41,380 nucleotides of DNA from Akkermansiaceae bacterium (GTDB lineage Bacteria; Verrucomicrobiota; Verrucomicrobiia; Verrucomicrobiales; Akkermansiaceae): NCBI GenBank assembly GCA_903827375.1, contig CAIKHZ010000153.1, forward strand, positions 1 through 41,380. Direction: 5' to 3'. A program made the translations under genes and the position numbers. Under the pieces are notes generated by a model. It was not told the origin of the DNA and did not search any database. It was given only the letters and a program-made list of their open reading frames with translations. Of the stretch, positions 34,100-41,380 are shown piece by piece; the first letter of the stretch is position 1; every line of letters begins with the position of its first letter.

Positions 34100-34561
34100 A
34101 TGTCCCTCATACTTGAAAAACTCGCTGCGCTGGGTCTGGTACTTCCTGCGGTGCCCACTCCGGTGGCGGCCTATGTGAATTGTGTGCGCAGCGGCAACCT
34201 GCTATTTTTATCCGGTGGGTTGCCGATTGATGGGGACGTCAAAGTCATCGGCAAGGTGCCTGGTGATGTTTCCATTGAGCAAGCCAAGGAGGGTGCGCGA
34301 ATGATTGTCCTCAACCGCCTTGCGGTGATTCAGGATGCGATTGGTTCGCTCGACAAGGTCAGGCAAATCGTATCTCTCACGGGTTTTGTAAATTCTGCGG
34401 CTGATTTTTACGGACATCCGCAAGTGATCAACGGTGCCTCGGAATTGCTGGTGGAAATTTTTGGTGACAAGGGCAGGCATTCACGGACCGCGCTGGGAGC
34501 GGCGGCGCTGCCGTTGAATGTGGCGGTGGAGATCAATCTCATTGTTGAGATCGAGGACTGA
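34100..34561 (+). CDS. RidA-family protein (YjgF/YER057c/UK114)
   Basis: A 153-residue protein. ATG 34100 was chosen because MSLILEKLAALGLVLPAVPT is the usual start of this longer RidA subfamily (about 150 residues); the frame upstream overlaps the preceding gene. Matching segments are CVRSGNLLFLSGGLPI, ARMIVLNRLAVIQDAIGSLD, LTGFVNSAADFYGHPQVING and GRHSRTALGAAALPLNVAVE, with the conserved Arg in the GRHSR segment. RidA proteins hydrolyse reactive enamine/imine intermediates of PLP enzymes. It is followed 2 nt later by an amidotransferase gene and lies within an arginine gene neighbourhood; the specific substrate is unknown. Confidence 0.87.
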   Translation: MSLILEKLAALGLVLPAVPTPVAAYVNCVRSGNLLFLSGGLPIDGDVKVIGKVPGDVSIEQAKEGARMIVLNRLAVIQDAIGSLDKVRQIVSLTGFVNSAADFYGHPQVINGASELLVEIFGDKGRHSRTALGAAALPLNVAVEINLIVEIED

Positions 34562-34563
34562 CG

Positions 34564-35253
34564 ATGAGGATTCATTACCTCCAACACATGGGTTGTGAAG
34601 GCCTGGGACGGATCGCTAACTGGGCTGCAGAGCGCGGCCATGCCGTCAGCGGCACTCATCTCTATCGGGGCGATCCCTTGCCTAACGACGATGCCTTTGA
34701 TTGTCTGGTGATCATGGGCGGGCCGATGAACATCTACGAGCACCGCAACCATCCATGGCTGACCGCCGAAAAGCCTTTCATCAAGCGCGCCATTGAGAAT
34801 GGCAAAATCGTGCTCGGCGTCTGCCTTGGGGCGCAACTCATTGCCGACGTGTTAGGAGCCAAAATCCATCAGAATGCCACGTTTGAAATCGGATGGTTTC
34901 CGGTGCGCTTCACCGCCGCGCGACGGTCGATCCCCGCGATGCACGATTTTCCAGAGGAACTCACCGTGCTCCACTGGCACGGCGATACCTTTGACCTGCC
35001 ACCCGGCACCGTGCATCTAGCCACCAGCCAGGCCTGCCACCACCAGGCATTCGCCTTTGGCAACCGGGTCATCGGATTGCAATTCCATATTGAGGTGGAC
35101 GAGCCGGACGTCGTCGCGTTCCTGGACGACACGCTGCCCGATCCGGTACCCGGGCAGATTCAGTCGGCTGCGGACATTCTCGCGGGCCGCAGCCACCTTC
35201 CGGCGATTCATACTGCACTTTATGCCATGCTGGATGCGCTGGTGATGTCCTGA
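34564..35253 (+). CDS. Class I glutamine amidotransferase-like protein
   Basis: A 229-residue protein starting 2 nt after the RidA stop, so the two are coupled. The triad-type fold is visible: [12 protein letters not shown] (oxyanion loop), nucleophile Cys87 in [16 protein letters not shown], and [11 protein letters not shown] with the catalytic His and Glu. [18 protein letters not shown] matches stand-alone GMP synthase-like amidotransferases. No synthetase domain is fused and no carbamoyl-phosphate synthetase gene is next to it. It may be a gamma-glutamyl hydrolase or a generic amidase. The 95-bp gap before argG holds no gene. Confidence 0.85.
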   Translation: MRIHYLQHMGCEGLGRIANWAAERGHAVSGTHLYRGDPLPNDDAFDCLVIMGGPMNIYEHRNHPWLTAEKPFIKRAIENGKIVLGVCLGAQLIADVLGAKIHQNATFEIGWFPVRFTAARRSIPAMHDFPEELTVLHWHGDTFDLPPGTVHLATSQACHHQAFAFGNRVIGLQFHIEVDEPDVVAFLDDTLPDPVPGQIQSAADILAGRSHLPAIHTALYAMLDALVMS

Positions 35254-35348
35254 AAATTAAGGCCAATTTTCACGTCAATCCCAGTTTTGGCCCAATTTCC
35301 TTCTTCCCGCTTGCCCGCCGGGCTGCTTCCTGCTTGCCTCTGCGCCAC

Positions 35349-36632
35349 ATGAAAATTCTCGTTGCCTATTCTGGGGGGCTCGACACCTCCGTCCTGCTCA
35401 AGTGGCTCAAGGAAAAGTATTCTGCTGAGATTCTCGCCTATTGCGCCGACGTCGGGCAAGCCGATGAATTGGACGGGCTGGAACAAAAGGCACTGAGCAC
35501 CGGGGCGTCGAAGTATTTCCTCGGCGATCTGAAGGAGGAATTTGCCCGCGACTACATTTTTCCGATGCTCCAGGCCAACGCGATTTATGAGGGCCGCTAC
35601 CTGCTAGGCACATCCATCGCGCGTCCCTGCATCACCAAGGGAATGCTCGATGTGGCGCTGGCCGAAGGTGCCGACGCCATCGCCCACGGGGCCACCGGCA
35701 AGGGCAATGACCAAGTGCGCTTCGAACTATCAGCCGCCACCCTGGCCCCGCAAATCAAGTGCATCGCCCCGTGGCGTGATGCCTCGTTCCGCGCTCAATT
35801 TCCCGGCCGTGCCGAAATGATCGCTTACGCTGAAGCCAATGCGATCCCAATCAAGGCATCGATGAAAAAACCGTATTCGATGGATCGCAACCTGCTGCAC
35901 ATTTCGTTTGAAGCCGGCATGCTGGAAGACCCGTGGTACGATGCCACAACTCCGGCCGACAAGGAGATGTATGTTCTATCCAGTTCGCCCGAGGACGCCC
36001 CGGACCAACCTCAGTACGTCCAAATCCTCTTCTCCAAGGGCGATGCCATTGGTCTCCAGTCCGATGGTTTAGCTCCTCTCATTGCCAGCCTCGGGGACTT
36101 TCAGGTGCTTGGCGAACGCGACGGCTATACCCTGCTTTCTCCCTACGGAATCATGCGCGTCCTCAACGCCCTCGGTGGCAAACATGGCGTCGGCCGCGTC
36201 GATATCGTCGAAAACCGTTTCGTCGGAATGAAATCCCGCGGGATCTATGAAACCCCGGGCGGAACGATTTTGTTAGCAGCGCATCGCGATCTCGAAGCGC
36301 TCACCGTGGACCGCGAAGCGATGCACGTCCGGGACACACTCATTCCTAAATACGCCCAGCTCGTCTATAACGGGTTCTGGTTTGCCCCCGAGCGCGAGGC
36401 CATTCAGGCACTGGTGAGCCACACTCAGCAAACGGTTTCCGGTGAGGTGCGCGTCAAGCTCTACAAGGGCAATATCATCAATGCCGGCCGCCGCTCGCCT
36501 CACAGTCTCTACTCGGAAGCCATCGCCACCATGGAAGGCGGCCAGGAAGCTGCCTATAACCAAGATGATGCCAGCGGCTTCATCGCTCTCAATGCGTTGC
36601 GACTCAAGGCCAGTGCCCGGCAGAGGAAATAG
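35349..36632 (+). CDS. argG: Argininosuccinate synthase
   Basis: A 427-residue enzyme ligating citrulline and aspartate with ATP. ATG 35349 gives [20 protein letters not shown] with the PP-loop SGGLDTS; an in-frame upstream start (35334) adds five residues without support. Other signatures are [54 protein letters not shown] and [20 protein letters not shown]. The C-terminus has [18 protein letters not shown]. It belongs with argD and argF upstream, but eight kilobases of other genes on the same strand separate them. A strong hairpin follows at 36688-36715. Confidence 0.97.
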   Translation: MKILVAYSGGLDTSVLLKWLKEKYSAEILAYCADVGQADELDGLEQKALSTGASKYFLGDLKEEFARDYIFPMLQANAIYEGRYLLGTSIARPCITKGMLDVALAEGADAIAHGATGKGNDQVRFELSAATLAPQIKCIAPWRDASFRAQFPGRAEMIAYAEANAIPIKASMKKPYSMDRNLLHISFEAGMLEDPWYDATTPADKEMYVLSSSPEDAPDQPQYVQILFSKGDAIGLQSDGLAPLIASLGDFQVLGERDGYTLLSPYGIMRVLNALGGKHGVGRVDIVENRFVGMKSRGIYETPGGTILLAAHRDLEALTVDREAMHVRDTLIPKYAQLVYNGFWFAPEREAIQALVSHTQQTVSGEVRVKLYKGNIINAGRRSPHSLYSEAIATMEGGQEAAYNQDDASGFIALNALRLKASARQRK

Positions 36633-36687
36633 CGGGCTGTCCGTGAGAGCGATGGCAGCATGGTTTCGTTAGATTTCAACAACAAGC

Positions 36688-36715
36688 GGGGCCGCCGTGG
36701 TGAAACGGCGGCCCC
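36688..36715. terminator. Strong hairpin between convergent argG and the giant surface-protein gene
   Basis: GGGGCCGCCGT (36688-36698) and ACGGCGGCCCC (36705-36715) form a perfect 11-bp stem with a 6-nt loop between the stop codons of two convergent genes. No T-run follows on either strand, so it is a probable bidirectional stop or pause hairpin rather than a textbook terminator. Confidence 0.55.
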
Positions 36716-36738
36716 GGGGTTAGGGATTGTAGCGGGTC

Positions 36739-36749
36739 GGGGGGGGGGG
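36739..36749 (+). repeat. Eleven-G homopolymer just past the stop of the giant gene
   Basis: Eleven consecutive G lie 5 bp beyond the TAA (36755-36757) of the minus-strand 1316-residue gene, in its 3' untranslated region. Such tracts are prone to slippage, but this one is outside the coding frame. It could also be an assembly-sensitive site. Confidence 0.7.
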
Positions 36750-36754
36750 ATCAG

Positions 36755-39700
36755 TTAGGGTGCTAGCACTTCCAAGCGCACGAACAGTTCCGTCGTGACC
36801 TTCGGTAGGGTGTAGGTCACAAATCCGTCGGCATCCACGGCGTCGGCCGTCACATCCGTCCAAGTCTGCAGGTTCTGCGATGTCTGGACCTTCCATGTGA
36901 TGCCGACGGCGGTGGCGTCGTGCGGCCAGGCGAGCTTGCCATTCACGATGCCCGGCAGGGTGGCAACACCGGTAGCGCCCATGAGATAGGCGATGCCGTT
37001 CTGCACCCCGTCATGGTTGTAGTCCTTCTCAGCCGTCTGGCCGCCAACGTGCTGCGCCGCCCAACTGGCATAGCCACTTACGGGGGCGGTGAACCACTTG
37101 CTCGTCAGATAGGCCTCTACCTGCAAGCGCTCCTGTTCGGATAGCAGGCGGTCGTAGATAATGACCTCGGCCTGATACTGATTGCCTGCGTGATAGGAGC
37201 GGTCCTTGTTGAAGGAATCCGCCGTCACATTGCCGGTGGTGAGAACTTCCACCAGGTTGAATCCGCCGTGAAGGGTTGTGGGCATGGCGAAACTGCTCCC
37301 ATTTACCAAGGCTCCATTCACATAGGTGGATCCACCGGTGACGTTGCCGCTGGTTGGCCCGGTCCAAAGTGGGTCGGTCGCGTTGTCGTCGGTGTTGCGG
37401 TGGAAGTGGTATTGTGAGGTATCTGTCAGCAGGAAGCTGTTGCCCTTGAACACGGAGAACACGGTGCGGATGGTGGTGTCTTCTGTGAACTTGAAGGCCG
37501 CGCTGTTGCCGGCACCGCCATTTTTGGCAAAGTAGATCGCGCCCAGACCACTTTCCATGCCTGAGTTCGCAACATAGACCGGTGTGGCATTGCCGCTGGG
37601 CACCGTGGCGTTGGCTGAATTGCCACTGCTGTCATTCCACTGAGCGACGGGGGTGGTATCCGCCAGGCCGAGCGCCGAGGCGTCGAACCAACGGGCAAAA
37701 CCTCCCACCGGCGGGCCGGGCGGCAGGACGGTGACCGTCACGGTATAGTCCTTGGTGGTGTTATCCGAGGCAGTGACGAGGTAATGCACGGGAGTGCTGA
37801 AGTTATGGGTGGAACCGCTAACTGGAACGCAGGTGGCATCGGCGGAGAGGGTGAACGTGGGTGCCAGCGCCGTCACTGTCGTGCCGTTGGGCACATACTT
37901 GGTGATGGTGGTACCGGTGATGCTGGCGTCTCCATTCGTCGGGAATGTGAAACTGGTGATGGTTGCCTGCGGGCCGGTCGGATAGGTAGAAGCCGTGATG
38001 TTGTACTTGACCGTTAGGTAGGCACCTAGGGCGAGTTCCTGTTCGGCGGTAAGCACATGGTCATAGGCGATGATTTCTGCCACGTCCAAGTTGTTATTGT
38101 GATACTGCGGTGATCCGTTGCCATAAGCATTGCCAAGACTGTAACTGCGAGGATTGGTATCAGGATAGAGACCGTCGATTTTCAAGATGAGGAAGGTGCC
38201 CATGTTGGTGATGTTCCAAGGATTGACCAAGACTGTGCCGTTTTGAGACACGGCCGCAGGGTAATTGCCATTCCAGAAGTTGGTTCCGTTGCCCATCATG
38301 TAGCCATGTTGATCGGTGACGTCGCCTAGGATGGCACCCCAGTCGCCGTTATAGCTGTTGCCGGTCGGGCTTTTGAATACGATGTACTGTTCCTTGGCGA
38401 ACAGGGTGCCGGTGATGTTCGCATACGCTTGGCTGCGGAACTGCACCGTCGGCAGGCCATTGACCTGGCTGGTGGCATAGGTCATGGTGCCAGCCGTACG
38501 CGACGCTTTGTGCCCGTAGCTGGAAAGGTCTGCCCAGACGTCCACCGAATTGCCGTTGCTCAGGCCGCTGAGTTGTGAGGCATCATACCAAGCGACGAGC
38601 CCGGCATCCACGCCCAGGCCGGCTGGAGGAGCCGGTGCCACAGTGACCGTAACAACATAGGAATTGACCGCGGCACCATCAGTGACGGTGTAGGTCGTCG
38701 GGTTGTTCACGGAAAAGCCCGGTGTGGGGGCCGAGCCGCTGCTCACCGTGACGCCATTGACCGCAACTGTCCCGGATGTCGCCGTGAAGGTCGGCGCGAG
38801 GGTTGACAAATCCGTTCCAAAGGGCACCGACAGGGCGATGGTCCCTGACGAACCTTGCACAATGGCACCGTTATGTCCGGGAATGCCAAAGGCCGTGATC
38901 GTTGACAGGGTATTGACGCTGAGCACGCCACTCGCCTGGCTGAAGGTCCAGGTGGTGAATCCAATCACGTTCGTCCACACGCCGCCGGACCCGCTGAAGC
39001 CGGTCAAGGAAAAGCTAGATCCATAGGTCTTATTGGTGATATCGACCACGGTCCAGGAAGCGATGGCTGAGGTGACGCCGGAGGTGTCGATATTAAACGC
39101 GCCATTCAACGTGGCGGTGCCGGCACCGGTTAGCTTGTTGCAGGCAGTGCTGCTGGTAGGTTTGAAGGTCAATGCGCCGGCGGAGTCGATTACCAGTGTG
39201 CTGCCGCTGATGACGGTGGTGTTGCCGGAATAGGTGTTAGTTCCTGCTAGGGTCAGGATGCCGGTTCCGCTCACGGTCAGGGCGCCGGGTCCGGAAATGA
39301 TGCCCGACAAGGTCTGATCGACTCCACTGGCGTAGTTGAGCAGCACAGTGGCCGGACTCGCAGTGAAGGTGATGTTGCCCGCGTAGGTGCCGTTGCCTAA
39401 CACCGCCGTGCCACCAGTGGCGATGGTGCTGGAATTGCTGGCCGAGCCGCCAATCAGGAAGGTCCCCGGACCTCCGTTGCCCCCGCCGTTAAGAGTCATT
39501 GGCCCGGTGAAAGTATTGATGCCCTGAAGGTTGATTAGACCGTTAGAACTGGAACTGCCGGAACTCCAGGTGCATGTCAGCGAGACTTGGCTGCTATCGG
39601 ACATATCCGGGATGCCGCTCGTGTAGGTGTAAACCGGACGGTCACCTCTGCAATTGATCAGTAAGGTCCTGGTCCCGGTTCCCGTGGCGCTAATCCCGCC

Positions 39701-40705
39701 AAATCGGAACCCGGTGTCGTTCACATTGCTGCCGTTGAGTGTCACTGTCCCGGATCCGGAGCCAGCGAGGTTGATGATGCGGTCGGTGGAAACCAGAGGA
39801 GGAGACATGGAGCCTTGGGGTCCGCCATAAACAAACGTGGTGCCTGGGTAGAGGTCAATGACTGAGTCGGGGCCGGCTGGTGGCGCGCCCAATGGGCCGG
39901 CGACGCCGGCATTGGACAGAGGTTTCTGGTAATTCAACCCGCCGCTCTGGACGACCGTCTTGCCGGTGTAGTCGCTGATGCCGTTGAGGATGAGGGTGCC
40001 GCCACCGGTGTGAGTCAGGCCGCCGGGGCCGGTCACAACACCAACGAGTGATTGGTTGTAGCCGCCAGAGATGATGGAGTTGGCAGTCAAAACGACTGGT
40101 CCAGTCCAGCTTCCTCCGAAGCCGTTGTTTTCCGCATACGTCCCGCCGTTTAAGGTGAGGCTGCCCGTCATGTTCGCCCTCTCCCCACGGATCGAAGCTC
40201 CGCTTTCAACCGTCACAGTGCCCATGTTAAAGGACGCGCCGTTGGCAGCGAACTTGTCGGCGGCGTGCAAATACAGGGTGCCGCCATTGACTGCGATGCT
40301 GCTGAAGTTGGCCGGTGTGACTTCAAGGCTTAGTGTGCCGGTTCCGGACTTGATCAGCGAGCCCGAACTGATCGGATTGCCGCTAAAGGTATAGTCGCCG
40401 CCGCTCACGGTGGTGGATGCCGGCGACATGCTGGGGGAGATAGTGATCCTGTGGCCGGCGGTGCCAGCGGCAAACAACGCATCCTCGGTGCCATCGGAGG
40501 CGAAGGTGGTGGTGGTGGAACCCCCATCTGTGGTCCAATTGGCGGTGGCGCTATCCCACGCTCCATCGATTGCCAGGTTCCAGGTGAGTGATGTGCCTGC
40601 TTGCGAAAATCCCGTTAGAAATACCCCGCTTGCCGCCATGCCCATCGCCAAAGCGAGGGATCGCATCTTCGATTTTGTTTGTTGGTCTCTCTTCTGTATT
40701 CTCAT
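36755..40705 (-). CDS. Giant exported protein: autotransporter-type beta-strand repeats plus duplicated LamG-like modules
   Basis: A 1316-residue protein from ATG 40705; ATG 40666 is possible. A long basic n-region leads to the signal core MRSLALAMGMAASGVFLTGF. Residues about 114-505 hold autotransporter-associated beta-strand repeats such as GTGTLSLEVTPANFSSIAVN, GGGTLILNGISDYTGKTVV and GTGILTLAGTNTYSGNTTVI. Two copies of a beta-sandwich unit (ending TYTVTDGAAVNSYVVTVTV and DYTVTVTV), each followed by a LamG-like domain (LVAWYDASQLSGLSNG; FARWFDASALGLADTT), cover about 600-1200. The last 110 residues contain KDYNHDGVQNGIAYLMG and a strand-rich end typical of Verrucomicrobiota surface proteins. 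No PEP-CTERM tail or autotransporter barrel is present. It faces a GntR-type regulator; adhesion or glycan binding is an inference. Confidence 0.85.
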   Translation of the reverse strand: MRIQKRDQQTKSKMRSLALAMGMAASGVFLTGFSQAGTSLTWNLAIDGAWDSATANWTTDGGSTTTTFASDGTEDALFAAGTAGHRITISPSMSPASTTVSGGDYTFSGNPISSGSLIKSGTGTLSLEVTPANFSSIAVNGGTLYLHAADKFAANGASFNMGTVTVESGASIRGERANMTGSLTLNGGTYAENNGFGGSWTGPVVLTANSIISGGYNQSLVGVVTGPGGLTHTGGGTLILNGISDYTGKTVVQSGGLNYQKPLSNAGVAGPLGAPPAGPDSVIDLYPGTTFVYGGPQGSMSPPLVSTDRIINLAGSGSGTVTLNGSNVNDTGFRFGGISATGTGTRTLLINCRGDRPVYTYTSGIPDMSDSSQVSLTCTWSSGSSSSNGLINLQGINTFTGPMTLNGGGNGGPGTFLIGGSASNSSTIATGGTAVLGNGTYAGNITFTASPATVLLNYASGVDQTLSGIISGPGALTVSGTGILTLAGTNTYSGNTTVISGSTLVIDSAGALTFKPTSSTACNKLTGAGTATLNGAFNIDTSGVTSAIASWTVVDITNKTYGSSFSLTGFSGSGGVWTNVIGFTTWTFSQASGVLSVNTLSTITAFGIPGHNGAIVQGSSGTIALSVPFGTDLSTLAPTFTATSGTVAVNGVTVSSGSAPTPGFSVNNPTTYTVTDGAAVNSYVVTVTVAPAPPAGLGVDAGLVAWYDASQLSGLSNGNSVDVWADLSSYGHKASRTAGTMTYATSQVNGLPTVQFRSQAYANITGTLFAKEQYIVFKSPTGNSYNGDWGAILGDVTDQHGYMMGNGTNFWNGNYPAAVSQNGTVLVNPWNITNMGTFLILKIDGLYPDTNPRSYSLGNAYGNGSPQYHNNNLDVAEIIAYDHVLTAEQELALGAYLTVKYNITASTYPTGPQATITSFTFPTNGDASITGTTITKYVPNGTTVTALAPTFTLSADATCVPVSGSTHNFSTPVHYLVTASDNTTKDYTVTVTVLPPGPPVGGFARWFDASALGLADTTPVAQWNDSSGNSANATVPSGNATPVYVANSGMESGLGAIYFAKNGGAGNSAAFKFTEDTTIRTVFSVFKGNSFLLTDTSQYHFHRNTDDNATDPLWTGPTSGNVTGGSTYVNGALVNGSSFAMPTTLHGGFNLVEVLTTGNVTADSFNKDRSYHAGNQYQAEVIIYDRLLSEQERLQVEAYLTSKWFTAPVSGYASWAAQHVGGQTAEKDYNHDGVQNGIAYLMGATGVATLPGIVNGKLAWPHDATAVGITWKVQTSQNLQTWTDVTADAVDADGFVTYTLPKVTTELFVRLEVLAP

Positions 40706-40841
40706 TTTTTTGTTAGGTTGCTGATTCCATATCTTTACCGGCATCGCGATCACGAAGGAGCACGCCACCGATCAATCTGGGCAAATGCGTTTTTGAGGCA
40801 TGCCGCTGGCAAACAAAGCCATTTCTTTTTTGGCACTAGCC

Positions 40842-40860
40842 CTAACTGGGAACTAGTTTG
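40842..40860 (+). repeat. Direct repeat copy 1, candidate operator
   Basis: CTAACTGGGAACTAGTTTG matches the copy at 40922-40940 at 15 of 19 positions, with starts exactly 80 bp apart. It contains the palindrome AACTAGTT. Confidence 0.5.
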
Positions 40861-40921
40861 GTCTGATGAAGAGGGTTCCTCGGAATGTTAGGATAAAGAA
40901 AGTATTATTCTCGACGCCGGT

Positions 40922-40940
40922 CTAACTTAGGACTAATTTG
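40922..40940 (+). repeat. Direct repeat copy 2, candidate operator overlapping the regulator start
   Basis: CTAACTTAGGACTAATTTG is the second copy of the element and includes the near-palindrome TTAGGACTAA. It ends 6 nt before the regulator ATG (40947), so binding here would block its expression. Confidence 0.5.
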
Positions 40941-40946
40941 AGTTCC

Positions 40947-41324
40947 ATGAACCGGATTCTGAGGCCAACGGTGCCTGAATTAGTTGCTGCGCAGCTGCGT
41001 GAAGGCATTCGTGAGGGGCGTTGGAGCGAGTGCTTGCCGGGGGTGGCGCGCTTGGCGGTGGAGTTGGATGTCTCGCGGCACACGGTTCGGCGCGCGCTGC
41101 AGAGTTTGGAGGCGGAGGGTTTGCTAGACGGGCGGGGGTTGGGCCGCAGTCGCGGCGTCATTGCGCAAGCGGTGAGCATACATCCGTTGCGGGTGGGGAT
41201 TTTGACCAGCATGCTTCTGACGGAATGCCAATTCAAAACCGCCCATGTTCTATCACAAATCCATGGTGTTTTCTTCTACCCCTCTTCAGCGCTTATGAGA
41301 GTAAGGGAAACCACTTTGGGCTAG
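40947..41324 (+). CDS. GntR-family regulator, apparently truncated after the DNA-binding domain
   Basis: The frame gives 125 residues from ATG 40947; TTG 40938 is an alternative. Residues 1-72 are a winged helix of the GntR type (VPELVAAQLREGIREGRWSE, LAVELDVSRHTVRRALQSLE, EGLLDGRGLGRSRG). LRVGILTSMLLTE (81-93) looks like the first strand of a LacI-type ligand-binding domain, as in AraR-like GntR proteins of 350 or more residues. After about residue 106 the sequence (GVFFYPSSALMRVRETTLG) no longer fits and the frame stops. No other frame resumes the domain before the window ends. It is likely a truncated gene, by insertion or rearrangement near 41265; a genuinely short regulator is possible. 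Confidence 0.7.
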   Translation: MNRILRPTVPELVAAQLREGIREGRWSECLPGVARLAVELDVSRHTVRRALQSLEAEGLLDGRGLGRSRGVIAQAVSIHPLRVGILTSMLLTECQFKTAHVLSQIHGVFFYPSSALMRVRETTLG

Positions 41325-41380
41325 ACAAAGCGGCGTGTTTTTGATGGTTTCGGGTGGCATGAACTCAAAAATCGCAACTG
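41325..41380. other. Window end: nothing firmly identified
   Basis: A plus-strand frame opens at ATG 41344 or 41359 (MVSGGMNSKIAT, MNSKIAT) and runs off the window, too short to judge. It may be the start of a new gene or part of the sequence that interrupted the GntR regulator. Confidence 0.2.

Larger units (their letters stand above)
40706..40946. promoter_or_regulatory. Divergent control region of the giant gene and the GntR regulator
   Basis: This 241-bp AT-richer gap separates two divergent genes. It contains a 19-bp direct repeat described separately and no gene. The first 60 bp are an open extension of the giant gene's frame without coding character. Autoregulation by the adjacent GntR-type protein is plausible. 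Confidence 0.45.

Overview
The window looks like a chromosomal stretch of a GC-rich member of the Verrucomicrobiota, probably near Verrucomicrobiaceae/Akkermansiaceae. That placement is an inference. It rests on a very large protein with autotransporter-associated beta-strand repeats and laminin-G-like domains, a relic of a PEP-CTERM sorting tail, a small zinc-ribbon membrane protein of a type common in that phylum, a sensor kinase with a discoidin-like ectodomain, and an FG-GAP/VCBS protein. No rRNA, CRISPR array, complete transposase or prophage is visible.

Layout. 1-2.9 kb: rhamnose genes (rhaA fragment, rhaT) with a divergent AraC regulator. 2.9-3.4 kb: two gene relics, a truncated Avd-like four-helix-bundle gene ending exactly at a short repeat, and a PEP-CTERM tail split by 4 nt. 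3.4-6.9 kb: lnt and transketolase. 7.1-8.1 kb: tRNA-Glu with a terminator, then panB. 8.2-18.8 kb: housekeeping and regulatory genes (sensor kinase, IF-1-like protein, glmS, FixJ-type regulator, panD, SH3-like lipoprotein, rsmE, cob(I)alamin adenosyltransferase, YbjN-like protein, small membrane proteins). 19-25 kb: pbpC, a seven-loop VCBS protein and kup with a possible leader ORF. 25-36.6 kb: a co-directional run argD-argF, then a five-gene exopolysaccharide O-acetylation cassette, then RidA-GATase-argG. 36.7-41.4 kb: a 1316-residue surface protein facing a truncated GntR regulator, with a 19-bp direct repeat between them.

How the genes work together. argD, argF and argG supply three arginine-pathway steps. 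Between argF and argG lies the most system-like part of the window (27.4-34.0 kb): one MBOAT acyltransferase with four different predicted extracytoplasmic SGNH/AlgJ-like proteins and no polymer synthase. It resembles alginate and cellulose acetylation modules but has an unusual SGNH-heavy composition and an unknown substrate. panB and panD both serve pantothenate synthesis but lie 7 kb apart. The sensor kinase and the FixJ-type regulator are not adjacent, and nothing in the sequence shows that they are partners.

Limits: all calls come from reading the sequence and translated frames by eye. No database search, structure prediction or folding calculation was run.
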